This document shows, piece after piece, positions 21,365 through 31,799 of a DNA stretch of 64,000 bases (the first letter of the stretch is position 1; every line of letters begins with the position of its first letter). The stretch is taken from positions 186,001 to 250,000 of the forward strand of contig JBBELK010000010.1 of NCBI GenBank assembly GCA_037783545.1, read 5' to 3'. The notes under the pieces are model-generated. The model was not told the origin of the DNA. It saw only the letters and a program-made list of their open reading frames with translations, and did no database searches. This stretch comes from Henricia sp. BOLD:AAB3569 (lineage: Eukaryota; Echinodermata; Asteroidea; Spinulosida; Echinasteridae). Made by a program: the position numbers and the translations under genes.

Positions 21365-21648
21365 GTTGTTGTTGTTGTATATTTTATGGCATCTTCGGCA
21401 ACTAAGGCCCTTTATGCCATCAACTATACGGTTTTAGCTTTAACTATACTATATTATCAACTTGAGATGACGAAGAAGGAGTTGCAGTTTTAGAAGTGGG
21501 AGGAAAACCCCCAGAAAAATGCCCCAGGGGAAAACCCACGCGGTCAAGTAGGGACTGCAAACCCAATCCACATACACGCCCCGGATTCGAACCCGGGACC
21601 CCAGAGGTGAAAGGCGAGGAAAGAACCCGTACGCCAACCCGACCGCCC
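21365..21648 (-). mobile_element. tRNA-derived SINE with (CAA)n tail and 11-bp TSD
   Basis: On the minus strand the element has a tRNA-like head with B box GGTTCGAATCC, a body (GTGGGTTTTCCCCCTGGGGC) and a (CAA)n tail. AAGGGTCTTTT flanks it at 21354-21364 and 21649-21659, while the sister element at 40959-44956 has one copy of this sequence. This is a clean retrotransposition after the two DNA elements separated. Confidence 0.9.
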
Positions 21649-22672
21649 AAGGGTCTTTTTTACGTTTTTTCTGGTTTTGTATCTTTAAACTACTTTCTTC
21701 CTATCGGATTAGCAAAATGAGTGCTTCGCCGCGCGCCCAGTTGACAAGGCTCTCGAGTGTCATTGCGCGACGGATCGTACCATTATTTGTAGGGTATGCA
21801 GTTTATGAAAGTTCAAGTACGCCGCCAATAAATGCATCATATACCCATTGAAACTGCATTTGAATGTTTTAAAACCGTGTTGGGAGAGGAATAAATTCTT
21901 CCTGTTTTAAAATATTAATATTTGTTGCGTTTGTTCGTAGTGTGTAATCCCTGCTAAAATCGGCCGCCCCCGTCCATATATTACGTGATCCGTCCTTTCG
22001 AATACGGCGCTAGACTGGTTTCCGATCCACATCTAAAAATCGGAACGGACGTGCCACTGAATGGGAAAGCCATCATCGTAGGAAGAAATGCGACTGCGTA
22101 TTAAACGCTATCAAGTACGCGCACGCACACGCTGTAACATGTTTCAAACACGCGCGCGTGTTGCTCGAAATTTGTTCGAAATACGGCGCAGCCGATGCGC
22201 GTCATAAAAAACTACGCTCAAAATTCTAATGCACGTGGCGATTTGTGTGAATTAAGTGACGTCATTTGAACGTGATCAATTGATTTTCTTGCTTTATTTC
22301 CACAAACCGAAAATTAAGATCAGTAAATTGAAACATTCTGAACCTCAAAATTTACAAAACAATTTGGGACGTTTTGGGAGATTTTATTAATGAATTACTT
22401 TGTAAGATTAGGGTCCGGGACCAGCTAAATTTGTATTTTCAAATTGTGCTTTAAAAACAGTATCAACATTTTAGTGCACATGTAAATACATATCACAATA
22501 TTTTGTCAGGCAATCAACTTTTGCAATATAAAGCAGATAAATTATGTGCTAAGTAATGTTTCGTGCCAATAGCGCCATGAAATTGGCCCCTGGAGTTCAG
22601 AAATGTTTTCCCTTTTTTTCAATACTTCATTGCACCATCACTGCTGTCCTCATCTTTTGCAATGTCAGTCGT

Positions 22673-22759
22673 CATCAAAGTCTTCATTATCTTTAAAGCC
22701 CCAAAATTTTACTTCACGAGCAGACAAGAAAAAGAAAACTAAAAGTGTTGAAAGCAAGG
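22673..22759 (+). CDS. Candidate exon, Ser/Lys-rich, in long-TIR copy 1
   Basis: An AG after a pyrimidine-containing tract (ATGTCAG/TCGTC) opens a frame encoding SSSKSSLSLKPQNF and ADKKKKTKSVESK, followed by a donor AAG/GTAACA near 22759. The same sequence is conserved in copy 2 (minus strand, about 43585-43671). It would be a lysine-rich, possibly nuclear segment. Conservation between two copies of a recent element is weak evidence for function, and the product is unrecognised. The strand is opposite to the other candidate exons in this element. Confidence 0.25.
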
Positions 22760-23132
22760 TAACAATCACATTATATGCATGGTATCTTTGTGGAAGAAAA
22801 CTGCTAACTGAAGGTGTTTTAAGTTTTGAATATTTTTTTTACCTTTCATGCATTGGCTTAAATTTCTACAAGGCTCTTTATCAACATATTACTACGACTG
22901 TAATTGTGGGGGAAATAAAACATGTTCCAAATTATTTAACACTTTATTAAACAGCTTCAACCCGCAAAGCATTATTATGACAATTCAGTGATTTCTTTAG
23001 AATGTATTGTATACCTGTAGGTAATTGCACAACACATACAATGGAGAAATGAACTGATTGCATAATACACACAATGAGGGAATGGAATGACAAGAATGCG
23101 AGTCAAGTAGTGTAGATAACAAGGAAATACAA

Positions 23133-23353
23133 TTAATTACTTGTACTGTAACACTTATGTAATGCTGCTGTTCCTAATTTTAAAAGTTTTCCAGTCACGT
23201 AAATAATGTCTTGAAGTTGCTGCTGGTGGGTATCACCTTCATGCCATTTGGGAACGACTTTCACCTTCGCGGGTCCATCTCCTAATGGGAATGAGTGGAC
23301 ATGGGTTGGCTGCTCTTTTCCAAATGCCAAATACACCTCTTCGGGAGAATGAT
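23133..23353 (-). CDS. Candidate terminal exon in long-TIR copy 1
   Basis: The acceptor (TTTCCCTAG on the minus strand) is followed by a 221-bp open exon ending in TAA. It encodes DHSPEEVYLAFGKEQP, GDGPAKVKVVPKWHEGD and a stretch ending KCYSTSN. Copy 2 has the same 221 bp (42988-43208) with few protein changes. I do not recognise the family. The exon enters in phase 1; the upstream candidate at 23500-23730 does not supply an open frame in that phase, so the gene structure is unresolved. Confidence 0.4.
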
Positions 23354-24341
23354 CTAGGGAAACAAAACAATTAACTAATTTTAAAAACATTGTTTAATAT
23401 CCATATCTACATTCTTCAAAATCGATGCTTAGAATACAGACGTTAAAACAATTTTAGACGTTAAAACAAGTGTAATACAATTGTAGATCACTTGATGAAT
23501 ACCTGGTTGGCATTTGACGCTTGCTCATACGTTTGGGTTCACCGGCGATGTCATCCTGTTTATCCTCGAGCCTCAAATGTAGGCCTAGGTACAGGTGTGG
23601 ACAATATGTGCTGCATCTGAAGTCTTCGCTCCTTGACAGTTTTGATCCAATCACTGTTCAGGTAAGTGAAATCTTCACTTCCTAACCTCTAATGCACCTG
23701 GTGGTTGGTGCCTTGTCCCCATCACTGTTGAACTGAAAAATTAATAACAAGTTAACATTAATAATAAATGGCACTGAGGGTTGAGAAGTTGATCAGAATG
23801 TTTTTCTTTTTTTGAAATGACTCAAGCAGAAAGAAAAATTTTTTTTTGTGAGGAAACACTTAGTCTCATATGTTTTGTGCAAAAGGTCGTAAGACATGAT
23901 GAACAGTATAAATACCGTACACGTTCGCCACTAATTCTTCCTAATAAAAGTAACCATGTCATGTTCATAAATGGCCCAGAAAGTGTAAAATTTGGTCAGG
24001 AAACACGATAAGAAAATATCAAGTTTTTCTTTGAAAACACTCAGGATTTTTGTTGTCATGCTCCATAGACTTAGTGCATGGAGTTTCAACTCGCGAGCGT
24101 GCATGATAGTTTTTCCATGATCAACCACCAAATTCTCTCCGAATTTTTCGACCGTGACCGGTCGAGATGTCTTAAAACGGGACGACTGTCGCTGTCACTT
24201 GTTCACTGTACCGTGTACACTGCGCTGGTGCCTGGAGTGTGTTTTTCAGTTGTGAATTTATGCCACTTAAACCACGAATTAGCAAACACGGACCGCTAGC
24301 AACATAAAGCTAACTATACTATTGTTACCTTCATTACTTAC

Positions 24342-24476
24342 TTTATTTTTACGAGTTATTTGTTGCTCATATACACAGCAATCTTTCGCGATCCATCGAT
24401 GAAAATCATGATTGTTGCTGGCCGGCCGGCGCCGCGCCATACACAAAAAGGACATTTCACTCTGGCTCTCTGACAT
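24342..24476 (-). CDS. Candidate first exon in long-TIR copy 1
   Basis: A 45-codon frame starts at an ATG (minus strand, 24476) and ends exactly at a strong donor GTAAGTAA. The protein begins MSESQSEMSF and includes CMARRR and WIAKDCCVYEQQ. The corresponding exon in copy 2 (41458-41592) has the same length and donor with six residue changes. Unrecognised; possibly the 5' end of the element's own gene. Confidence 0.4.
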
Positions 24477-24978
24477 GACGTTAAATGCCGTATATTTATA
24501 TTTCACAGGCCTGGATCCCAGACTTAAGGCCAATCATCAGAGTGGTCGATTTTATAGCAGGAAATGCACAAGAAAAATAAACACATCAACGATTTAAATT
24601 TTGAAACTAGAAGAATTTATTCTACTACTGAACAGCATAATGTTAAAAATTTTAAATGTTATGAGCTACAATTCTGATGGTTGCATAATGTATACATTGA
24701 CAATGTGCTTCAATTTTCATAAACCAGACACCCCACAAATAAAGGTATGGTCTGTCGCGAAGTAACAATCGGTTTCCTGTTTAATGGCGACGCACTCGTT
24801 GTAAATCCGGGAAAAACAAAGTAGTTCCATCGTCAAAAACCGACAAAAACGCGAAAAAGACCCTCAGAATTTATGTTTAACATCGATTTCTACTTTCAAC
24901 AATAAATAAGGACTCAACTTGTTTAGGTCTGGTTAAGTATTAAAGTCCTACACGGACGACGAAATTCCGACTGACCTA

Positions 24979-25270
24979 CAGGCATGGGCCCCATCACAAA
25001 CTTCCACCACCATGTAGAACATCACCATGACGTCAATGATTACGTAATTATAATTATTTTAAAATGGCACAAAAGTGGATTTTTATCATGAAAAATACCA
25101 AAATATGCATTTCGTAAAACGCTTCCCCGTATGAACCCACATGACCCAGGGTCCTCATATTTGGCAGACATATAGATCAGATCCTAGCCTACCATGTTCT
25201 TAGTGTAGGCATTTTCATCTGACCCTTCCTTCCTGGGTCAATCGAAGGTCAAAGTTCAGCCAAGTCGCAA
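24979..25270 (+). repeat. Helitron-like repeat, copy 2 (right part)
   Basis: Continues the repeat interrupted at 21239: GGCATGGGCCCCATCAC, CATGACGTCAATGATTACG and GACCCTTCCTTCCTGGGTC match 27695-27990. Confidence 0.7.
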
Positions 25271-25400
25271 TTTGCGTAAAACCATGCATAAGCCACCCCG
25301 CCCCAGGCCATGCACTCGCGTGAAAGTGATATAGCGCCCTCATAGTTATACATGTATAGCTAAAGAGAGAACATGCAGTGCACGTCCCATTTAAAAACAA
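25271..25400. other. Unrecognised sequence
   Basis: Short stretch with no gene, between the end of copy 2 of the Helitron-like repeat and the first large tandem unit. Confidence 0.4.
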
Positions 25401-27218
25401 AAGCTTAATATAGGCCTGAAATAATTAAGTCATTGTCTGGATTTTATTGAACCATCTTTTAAAAATCTAATTACGAAATTGTCCTCCTTGGCCAAACTTT
25501 TTTCAATCTTAACTAATTATGTGCTCTGATTTCTGCCTTTGATGACTAATATATGTATATCAGTATTTCGAGTAAACATTGCGTTTCCATCCCAAATGTG
25601 AACAAAACAAACTAACAATGAACAGTTTAGAATTCGCAAAGGGAAATAAAACTTGCCTCTCAACTTAGTTTTCAGGATAAACTTTTTAAATATTTAATTT
25701 ATAACTGCATGTGACATTATGACAAATAGTACTAATTTTACAGTAACTTAGGCCTAATCGATGTTTTTAAATGTGCAAAAACTGAAAATTGCCATATTTT
25801 CAAATCTAAACATATTTTCTGAATCGATGAAGGCTTCTGTACTATTTCCATTAAATGTACATGTTATTTTGTTTTATATGAAATTTGGCTCAATACTCTC
25901 TTAGTATAAATCCTGAACCAACATGTTATGATACTCCTCAAGGAGCTAATTAAGTAATCAAAAGTTTTTACCTGCGCCATGACTTGGTATCTCACAGTTA
26001 ATCAAACACTTGGAAGTGGCATATCTGTATAGCAGTACACTCAGGCAAACTGACACAACTCAAAAACTGTTCATCATCAGGTATAAGATTAAATGAGCAT
26101 ACAATTTAATGTTTTCCATATTCAAACATTCGTAACAAATTAGCCGATTCACCTATGATCGTGATTCCTGCGCCATATACGGTAATTAACAAAGGTATTT
26201 AACTGATGATCTCATAATGACGTCATCACGTGTTAGATTAAAGGTGATACAAATATTATAAATATGAAATATTAACAAATGCGAGCTACAACCTTGATTC
26301 CTTCCCATATACGATCACGGCACTAGCAAAGGTCGTTAATGTATGGCTTTTCCGTTTATTTGACATAACGCATGGGCGTTGTCGGCACTTTTTGAGGTTG
26401 TTCCCAAACTTGAGGTTGTTCTTAAACAAACTTGGTCACATGAAAGACATAGTAGAAGAAGTGTGCAACCAACAATGGCGTCATCATGACGTCATCAGGT
26501 GTAAGTTTAAAGGGGATGAAATTTAATGTTTCCATATTTAAAAATTCATAAAAAAGTCATCCGTATGACCTACGATCTTGATTCTTTCGGCATATACGAT
26601 CATTAATAAAGGTCTTTCAGATGCCCACATGCCTTGACATTTGACCTCATTCCCTATTGGTCAAACAGACTTTGCCTTGCCATTTGAAACTGGTAAGAGG
26701 TATTTGGATGGGGTCAAAGGTGTTTGAGTTCGACTAGGGTGGGGTATCAAAAAATATCGCCATGACCTGTGACCTTGCTCACTTCCGGTAGAAACCGGAG
26801 GTGCATTTAAATGAACCTATTTTGTGAAAGTGGGGAAAGCTGCCGAGATGCGGTTGGTAGTGTTAGTGTCTAAGGTAAATAGGGTTTCCAAAAATTTAAG
26901 TTTCTACGTCATTCCATAAAAGGGCGCCTTCTAGCGTCAAAATTAAAAGTCTTAAAATGACCCTTTCATAGCAGTGTTTGCGCAAATTAGCCCAATAGTG
27001 CTGCTTATAGAGTAAGTCCACCACCAAACATGTCTGTGTGGTTAAAACATTGATGACGTCATCAATCCTTTAAAGGTAACACATTAAAGGTAAACTTTTT
27101 AAAAGTTAAATAGTTGATATGCTAACATCTAATTTTGCAAGGTAAGCATGCTCATTTTTTAAGTTAAAAAAATGTGAAAAAGCCCTACGCTCTGTTCATA
27201 GAACAGACGTAGCTCTAG
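25401..27218 (+). repeat. Large tandem unit W with Helitron-like 3' end
   Basis: Starts AAGCTTAATATAGGCCTGA and parallels units X (from 32323) and Y (from 34723). It includes a partial Helitron-like core (about 26340-26530), a paired ETS-like palindrome CTTCCGGTAGAAACCGGA near 26783, and ends at 27185-27218 with a hairpin (CTACG..TCTGTTC/GAACAGA..CGTAG) plus CTCTAG. No coding capacity is seen. Confidence 0.7.
27185..27218 (+). other. Helitron/Helentron-like 3' terminus
   Basis: A hairpin with CTACG and TCTGTTC stems around a 3-nt loop is followed directly by CTCTAG/T. An almost identical terminus is at 35875-35908, and a different hairpin with the same CTCTAG end is at 37615-37646. Helitrons typically end in a hairpin followed by CTRR, before a T. 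Confidence 0.6.
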
Positions 27219-28000
27219 TTTTTTTTTCCCGTTTATTTCTCCTTCTTCTTCTGGTTGTTTTCCCATAGACAAAGCGCATAGGCGTTGTCGGCGCTTTTTC
27301 AGGTTGTTCCCAAACATTGATCTTAACCAAACTTGGTCACATCAAAGAAATAGTATAAGAGGTGTGCACACAAGAATGGCTTCATTGTGACGTCATCCGT
27401 TACGTCATTATAACACTTTAAAAATGCCTAAAAAGCCAAAAATGACCAAAATATGCACATTTTAAAATGATTTCCTTGCCAAAACCGCGTGACGCAGGGT
27501 CTTCATATTTGGCAGACATATAGTTCAGATCCTAGCCTACAATGTTCTTAGTGTAGGCCATTTCATCTGACCCTTCCTTCCTGGGTCAATCGAAGGTCAA
27601 AGTTCAGCCATTTCAAAATTCACATTTGTTGTGTTTTTGTGTACTTATGAGGCAATTTTAGCTATTAAAGTACGCTTGATTTTCATAAAACTAGGTACAG
27701 GCATGGGCCCCATCACAAACTTCCACCACCATGTAGAACATCACCATGACGTCAATGATGATTACGTAATTATAATTATTTAAAAATGGCAAAAAAGTGG
27801 ATTTTGGTCATAAAAATTAGCCAAAAATGCATTTCGTAAAATGTTTCCCTCTATAAAACCACATGACCCAGGGTCTTCATAAGTAGCAGACATTATAGAT
27901 CAGATCCTGCGCTACAATTTGCTTTGTGTACTCATTTTCATCTGACCCTTCCTTTCTGGGTCAATTGAAGGCCAAAGTTCAGCCAAGTCAACATTTCCGT
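27219..28000 (+). repeat. Helitron-like repeat, copy 4
   Basis: Directly abuts the preceding 3' terminus with a T-run and has the same core as copy 2. It retains GGTACAGGCATGGGCC, which is the empty target site of the long-TIR element. It is interrupted at 28000 by the fold-back element. Confidence 0.7.
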
Positions 28001-29040
28001 TAGTCCAGTCAAATTAGGGTTATACCCACCACTAATTGCAACAGAATTTTTTTAAGTGCTATGCATTTCAGTAAAGTCTCCTGAACATCATACTAAAAGT
28101 CTACCTAAATATATTTGGTGGAAAGGTGTCAAATTTGCATAATATGCAAATTACCTGCCACCATTAGGAAATTTATATGTTTCACTATAACTATATATGT
28201 AGGTACCCAATCAAAGCACATAAAATGTCTAAACCTATGTTTGCATGGTCACAGTACACGATAAACATGTTTCTGAATTGATAGTGTGAACACAAATATG
28301 CAAATTATGCAAATTACCTGCCGCCATTAGAAAAAATTACATTTTTCACTAACTTTATATTTAGGTGCCCAATCAAAGCACATAAAGTGTCTAAACCTGT
28401 GTTTGCATGGTCACTGTACATGATAAACATGTTTCTGAATTAATAGTGTGAACACAAATATGCAAATTATGCAAATTAGCGGCCACTATTAGGAAAACCG
28501 TTTTACAATACAAGTTTTTACGTAGGTATATCTGTTTAAAGCGATGTACATGTGTAAATTACGTTTTTATGGCCATGGCCAGAGAACATGATAAACATCT
28601 TTTTCAATTAAGTGTAACATCTTTTTCAATTATGCAAATTAGCTGATAAATATGCAAATTATGAAAATTAGCTGCCGTCACTGTAACAAAAAAATGAAAA
28701 GAAAAATTGAGTGATTAAACCCAATGTTCATGGAGTGACTCGTATACGTCGGATTCCAAATTTATGAAATTCATTTCGTGGTTTTAGGGTCAAATTATAT
28801 TTTATAAAAATACAAATTTATACAGTATAACATTTACCTGAATAACAAATATTTAAATATGAATATAAAAGACATACAAATTGCTAATAGAAAAATAAGA
28901 ATTAAACAAGAGGTCATTTTATAAGTCTATTAAATATAAATTTACTCCAGTCAACCCCTTGAAGTCAGCCGACAGCTCTAGCCTCGGCCCTGCACTGAAG
29001 CTTGCCTAAATACCATGTGTTGGTTTTATGACTAATTTTC

Positions 29041-29755
29041 GGCACACTTGCCACAGAAGGAGAGGGCTCACTTGCCACAAAATACTTGGCGCACTTGCCG
29101 CAAAGTACCTGGCACACTTGCCGCAAAGTACCTGGCACACTTGCCGCAAAGTACGTGGCACACTTTCCTCAAAGTACCTGGCACACTTTCCTCAAAGTAC
29201 CTGGCACACTTGCCACAAAGTACCTGGCACACTTGCCGCAAAGTACCTGGCACCCTTGCCGCAAAGTACCTGGCACAGTTGCCGCAAAGTACCTGGCACA
29301 GTTGCCGCAAAGTACCTGGCACAGTTGCCGCAAAGTACCTGGCACACTTGCCGCAAAGTACCTGGCACACTTGCCGCAAAGTACCGGGCACACTTGCCAC
29401 AAAGTACCTGGCACACTTGCTGCAAAGTCCTTTGCACATTTCGCACAAAGTAATTGGGACACTTGCCACAAAGTCCTTGACATATTTGCCACAAAAGAAG
29501 GCATGCATGCTAGCTTCAAAAGTACTTGGCACGCTTGCCACACTGAGGGCACGCTTGCCCCAAGAGTAAATGGTACTCTTTCCACAAACAAAGCCCTTGG
29601 CTTATTTGCCACAGAAGCAGCTTGTCAAAAATTGTTTGGTATTCCTGCCACAAAGGTCATTGCATATTTGTCACAAAAGAGGGCACGCCTGCCCCAAAAG
29701 GTACTTGGACGCTTGCCACAAACAAAGCCCTTGGCATCCTTGCCACAGAAAAAAT
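29041..29755 (+). repeat. 23-bp minisatellite (CACACTTGCCGCAAAGTACCTGG)n-type array
   Basis: Regular units CACTTGCCGCAAAGTACC occupy 29085-29425. Increasingly diverged units (ACTTGCCACAAA) continue to about 29755. The long, overlapping Cys/Ala/Leu- and His/Lys-rich frames in several phases are artefacts of the unit. Confidence 0.9.
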
Positions 29756-29757
29756 AG

Positions 29758-30342
29758 CTTTACACCCAGCACGATATGTGACAAAGGGACCACTTCCCCC
29801 TTCCGCCCCTATACCTCAACACACTCTTCCATTTGGTTAGCGTACCACCACCCCCGCAACCCCCTTTAAACCTGGAATTTATTTAAACTCCCTTGGATGT
29901 TTACGACTTAATCATGGGGAAAATGGAAGTGGGGGGGGGGGGGGGGGGGGGGGGTTGTCCTCTGTCACATATCGTACTGTAGCTTGCCTCAAGTGCTTGG
30001 CACATATTTTCAACAAAAGGGACATGCTGGCCTCAAGAAAACGCCCCAGAAGTTGTCTTTCAGCACGCCTGCCTACAGTGCTGGGGATGTTTTCCACCTA
30101 TCCAGGTCCACCGCTGCATATGCAGCACAATATTTGGCATTGGGTCCCATCACTCCCTCTTCCATTGTTCCCCCATTGTGTCTCAAACATCCAAGGAATT
30201 TCAAAAGAATTCCTTTCAGCTTTTAGGGGGGTGGGGTGAGAGGGGGGAGGCCTTTGGGAGTGGTGCGTTAACAAAAGGGAAGAGTGTTTAGGTATAGGGG
30301 CGTTGGGGGAAGTCCCTTTGCCACATATCGTGCTGGGTGTAG
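29758..30342. repeat. Inner inverted repeat within the fold-back loop
   Basis: 29758-29870 (ACACCCAGCACGATATGTG, then CGCCCCTATACCTCAA) matches the reverse complement of 30240-30342. A run of about 22-24 G residues lies between the arms at about 29931-29954. Confidence 0.65.
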
Positions 30343-30489
30343 ACCGTATCGAATAGCTACCATCTTGTGGGACACCTTTTGTTATTTAAACTGTTCAACA
30401 ATTTAAGCATAATACGTGCAACCACGCATGTCCTCAATGAACAAAGAAACTGCCGTACAAGATGGCGGCTATTCGATACGGTCTATACA
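30338..30489. repeat. Small hairpin element (arms ~30 bp)
   Basis: AGACCGTATCGAATAGC...ATCTTG at 30341-30366 is repeated in inverse at 30458-30485 (CAAGATGG...GTCT). The roughly 90-bp loop shows no feature. Confidence 0.65.
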
Positions 30490-30580
30490 TCGCTGGCATT
30501 TACGGTTGGAATGCTAGCCCTTATCAGATTGTGTTTGCAAAACATTAAATTTAACATTGAGTAATGCCTCAGTTACTTAA

Positions 30581-30712
30581 AGGCACAGGCTCGTCAGCAA
30601 TGCGCGCCCGCCAAATGTGTGCCACGCAATACGCAGCTCCATAGCAAAGGCATGGAGCTGCGTGTTTCGAGCACGAATTTGGCGGGCGCGCATTGCTGAC
30701 GAGCCTGTGCCT
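30581..30712. mobile_element. Palindromic TTAA MITE, second copy
   Basis: Ends AGGCACAGGCTCGTC and GACGAGCCTGTGCCT are perfect complements. TTAA flanks lie at 30577-30580 and 30713-30716. It is a relative of 10865-10998 and sits inside the fold-back loop, so it is younger than, or was carried by, that element. Confidence 0.85.
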
Positions 30713-31799
30713 TTAAATCAGGCATTTACAGTAAACTCTCGTTCAACAACAGTCTGCCTTTCCACTGCTTGAACGTTTCACAAAGACTATTTATAATTTA
30801 TGCACTGTCTGTCTCTTCTATGCAAATTTCTGCCATACATTACCTATCAAATTGAATTAAAAACCACACGAGAATATTTACATAAAATATTATCAAAGGC
30901 GGAGAAGGGGTGAGGGTGGGCGGTGGGTTGACACAACTGTTGCGCCAGACAGATACATTTGTCCCCTCTTGGCTTTTCATTGGTTGAAAGTTACCTTTTC
31001 ATGCGCTGTGGGAATGGTTCAGGTCGCTACCAAAGCGTACGACTGTGAATTATGTATTTTACCCAACAGTCCTGACTAGGAAAAGCGGGGTTAGGAGATT
31101 TTTTGGGTGAAAAACACTTTTTTAACAATTTCGGTACCTAATTTGCATAATTTGCATATTTATCTTAACAATATGAATTGGGAAACGTGTTTATATTCTC
31201 TGGCCATAAAATCATGGGTACATTACACAAATACATGTAAATCGTTTTGAGTAGATACTTGCGTACGAAAATACAGTGTAAATTTGTTTTCCCTAATGGT
31301 GGCCGCTAATTTGCATAATTTGCAATTTGTGTTCACACTATCAATTCAGAAACATGTTTATCGTGTACTGTGACCATGCGAACATAGGTTTAGACGCTTC
31401 ATGTGCTTTGATTGGGTACCTACATATAAAGTTACAGTGAAAAATGTAATTTTTCCTAATGGCGGCAGGTAATTTGCATATTTTGCATATTTGTGTTCAC
31501 ACTATTAATTCAGAAACAGGTTTATCATGTACAGTGACCATGCAAACACAGGTTTAGACATTTCATGTGCTTTGATTGGGTACCTACATATAAAGTTATA
31601 GTGAAACATATAATTTTTCCTAATGGCAGCAGGTAATTTGCATATTATGCAAATTTGACACCTTTCCACCAAATATATTTTGGTAGACTTTTAGTATAGT
31701 GTTCAGGAGACTTTACTAAAATGCATACCAGTTAAAAAAATTCTGTTGCAATTAGTGGTGGGTTGAGCCAAAAAAATGCTTAGATTGACTGGACTACGT

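Larger units (their letters stand above)
21240..24978 (-). mobile_element. Long-TIR DNA element, copy 1 (3-bp TSD CAG)
   Basis: Ends are TAGGTCAGTCGGAATTTC and its complement, flanked by CAG at 21237-21239 and 24979-24981. The uninterrupted site GGTACAGGCATGGGCC exists at about 27695, which confirms the boundaries. Inverted similarity extends several hundred bp inward. An oppositely oriented copy lies at 40959-44956. Conserved candidate exons lie inside. I recognise no transposase; 3-bp duplications occur in PIF/Harbinger- and CACTA-type elements, among others. Confidence 0.85.
28001..31796. mobile_element. 3.8-kb fold-back element (3-bp TSD CGT)
   Basis: Ends are TAGTCCAGTC and GACTGGACTA, flanked by CGT at 27998-28000 and 31797-31799. 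The empty site TTTCCGTATATACAGG occurs at about 34169. Arms of about 680 bp (28001-28680 and 31115-31796) contain about 160-bp internal repeats, each with ATGCAAAT/ATTTGCAT. The loop holds a 23-bp minisatellite, poly-G, a second inverted repeat and a TTAA MITE. No protein-coding gene is recognisable. Confidence 0.85.

Noticed and set aside
29041..29425. CRISPR-like array
   Set aside because: Units are contiguous 23-mers without spacers, in a eukaryotic context.
29028..29869. Frames of 100-223 codons, Cys/Ala/His/Lys-rich, on both strands
   Set aside because: They follow the 23-bp minisatellite unit and have no start context or conserved motif.
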